From: Bradyrhizobium sp. CCGB01
GTDB lineage: Bacteria > Pseudomonadota > Alphaproteobacteria > Rhizobiales > Xanthobacteraceae
DNA length: 64,000 bases
Reading direction: 5' to 3'
Assembly: GCF_024199795.1 (NCBI RefSeq)
Contig: NZ_JANADK010000001.1
Span: 3,720,001-3,784,000 of the forward strand
Part shown: piece by piece, positions 62,905 through 64,000 of the stretch
How positions within the stretch are numbered: the first letter of the stretch is position 1
Layout: each line of letters begins with the position of its first letter
The notes under the pieces: generated by a model
The model's database searches: none
The model's input: the letters and a program-made list of their open reading frames with translations, nothing else
What the model was told of the DNA's origin: nothing
Program-made: the position numbers and the translations under genes

Positions 62905-63993
62905 TCAGGGAAGGCGTGGCGAGGCATCGATACCGGGTGTGAGGCCAGGCGCGATCTTGTCCGCTGACGGAATTGCCGGCACCCGCGCGTAGGGAAGCGC
63001 CGTCACCTCGGGAGGCTGCTGAGATGGGGATTGGAGGCAGTGTGGGCGGGGCGGAGGTCCTGCGCCAAACAAATCGTACATGGGATCTACGAAAGTCTTG
63101 CGGAGCCGCTGGGACCAGGTCTGGCGATCGACCGCATCGGGCTGCCGGATCGTCACCGTGGCTGTCATCCCGGACACCAGCGGCACGTCCGGCGGCACCG
63201 TGTCGATGGCGACGCGAACCGGTATGCGCTGTGCAAGCCGCACCCAGGTGTAGATCGGGTCCACGTTGGGCAAACCTTGCGTGCCCGCAGTGGCGTTTGA
63301 CACGCTGACCCCCCGGGTCACGGTTTTCACATGTCCCAGAATTGGCTGGGAGTAGCCGATGAGCTGTGCCTCGACGCGATCGCCGACGCACACATGCGCC
63401 ATCTTGGTTTCCTCGAAATAGCCGTCGATCCAGAAGCTGTTGGAATCGATGATGGAGACGTTGGTGACGCCGGTAAGCGCATAGTCGCCGACGCGTAGCA
63501 GGAGATTGGTGACATAGCCGTCGACAGGGCTGAGCACATTGGTGCGCTCCAGGTTCAATTTCGCTTGTGCAAGCTGGTGAGCGGCCGCTGCGTAGGCGGC
63601 CTTCGCCTGCATGGCATTGCCGGCGAAGATCTGCTGTTCCTCTGGCGTCGTCGCCAAATCGGACAGATGCCGGCGCCGGTCGAACTCGGCCTGCTTCACC
63701 TCCAGGTCTGCCGCCCGCTGGTCGACGAGGGCCTTGCCGACGCGGACGGCTACCTCGAAGTCGAAGGGATCGACGACGTAGAGCACGTCGCCCTTGTGGA
63801 CGAACTGGTTGTCGGTCACCCTCAGCTCCACGATCTTGCCCGCAATCTGCGGCGCGACATTCGCGACCTGCACGCGCACGCTGCCGTTTCGCGTCCAGGG
63901 CGCGGTGACATAGTGCTGCCAGGTTGCAGCCGATATCAGGATGGCGACCAAAGCGATGGCAAGAGTGGCAAGATGCTTGCCGACGCCAGCCAT
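62905..63993 (-). CDS. HlyD/AaeA-type membrane fusion protein
   Basis: A 362-residue secretion adaptor with an N-terminal anchor (LATLAIALVAILISAATW, about 8-26), lipoyl motif (PQIAGKIVELRVTDNQFVHK) and coiled-coil hairpin (about 85-150), then a beta-barrel region (SFWIDGYFEETKMAHVCVGD). It is closest in outline to AaeA/EmrA adaptors, which export aromatic acids or drugs with an inner-membrane partner. The C-terminal tail is Pro-rich (about 300-362). Its start lies 7 bases from the window edge, so the partner pump may be just outside. A different start further upstream cannot be ruled out. Confidence 0.85.
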   Translation of the reverse strand: MAGVGKHLATLAIALVAILISAATWQHYVTAPWTRNGSVRVQVANVAPQIAGKIVELRVTDNQFVHKGDVLYVVDPFDFEVAVRVGKALVDQRAADLEVKQAEFDRRRHLSDLATTPEEQQIFAGNAMQAKAAYAAAAHQLAQAKLNLERTNVLSPVDGYVTNLLLRVGDYALTGVTNVSIIDSNSFWIDGYFEETKMAHVCVGDRVEAQLIGYSQPILGHVKTVTRGVSVSNATAGTQGLPNVDPIYTWVRLAQRIPVRVAIDTVPPDVPLVSGMTATVTIRQPDAVDRQTWSQRLRKTFVDPMYDLFGAGPPPRPHCLQSPSQQPPEVTALPYARVPAIPSADKIAPGLTPGIDASPRLP

Positions 63994-64000
63994 GAATCGC

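Noticed and set aside
1..64000. tRNA, rRNA, CRISPR array, insertion sequence or phage genes
   Set aside because: I saw no direct repeats with regular spacing, no transposase or integrase sequence, and no recognisable RNA gene by eye. A tRNA or CRISPR search program would be needed to exclude a small one.

Overview
The window is GC-rich DNA with dense, short-spaced operons and looks chromosomal. The gene set points to an alphaproteobacterium of the Bradyrhizobium/Nitrobacteraceae type: an RpoH-family sigma factor paralogue, NarL-type regulators beside sugar-nucleotide genes, a DUF6894 protein, Tat-exported oxalate decarboxylase, a short cytochrome bd oxidase and a biotin-independent malonate decarboxylase operon. 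This assignment is an inference from gene content; there is no rRNA or other taxonomic marker. I see no rRNA, tRNA, CRISPR array, insertion sequence or phage gene.

Layout. (1) 0.1-8 kb: two LuxR/NarL regulators facing away from each other, one with a degenerate receiver; a DUF6894 protein; a UDP-glucuronate 4-epimerase-like enzyme; an aldo/keto reductase; and glmS. This looks like the edge of a surface-polysaccharide region. (2) 8-18.3 kb: small secreted proteins, then a same-strand series of OmpR-type regulator, histidine kinase, RpoH-like sigma factor, RND pump, its adaptor, and a low-complexity exported protein. (3) 18.3-30 kb: a regulator-rich stretch with two AraC proteins, an IclR protein and two large paralogous wHTH-STAND ATPases, plus an orphan ABC substrate-binding protein and four small exported proteins of unknown role. 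(4) 30-45.3 kb: a stress and respiration block with a catalase-related peroxidase and cytochrome b561, Dps, a degenerate sensor protein, HdeD-like protein, FdhD, a DUF1275 protein, then fumC-cupin-mqo-cydA-cydB, oxalate decarboxylase and a YdeP-type molybdopterin oxidoreductase. (5) 45.3-53.4 kb: a PAS histidine kinase, a second RND pump with adaptor, a second low-complexity exported protein, and another small exported protein. (6) 53.4-61.4 kb: an exported alpha/beta hydrolase and a complete mdcACDEGBFH malonate decarboxylase operon. (7) 61.6-64 kb: an AraC regulator and an HlyD/AaeA-type membrane fusion protein running to the right edge.

How the genes may work together. The mdc operon takes up malonate (MdcF), builds and loads the unusual prosthetic group (MdcB, MdcG, MdcH) and decarboxylates malonate on the carrier (MdcA, C, D, E). 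The fumC-mqo-cydAB run could carry fumarate to malate, malate electrons to quinone and quinol electrons to a cyanide-insensitive-type oxidase, bypassing the proton-pumping enzymes. Oxalate decarboxylase would make formate; FdhD and the YdeP-type enzyme next to it suggest a formate or acid-resistance function, and HdeD, Dps and the catalase-related peroxidase fit the same stress theme. Two RND systems each travel with a proline/serine-rich exported protein, a link I cannot tie to any described function.
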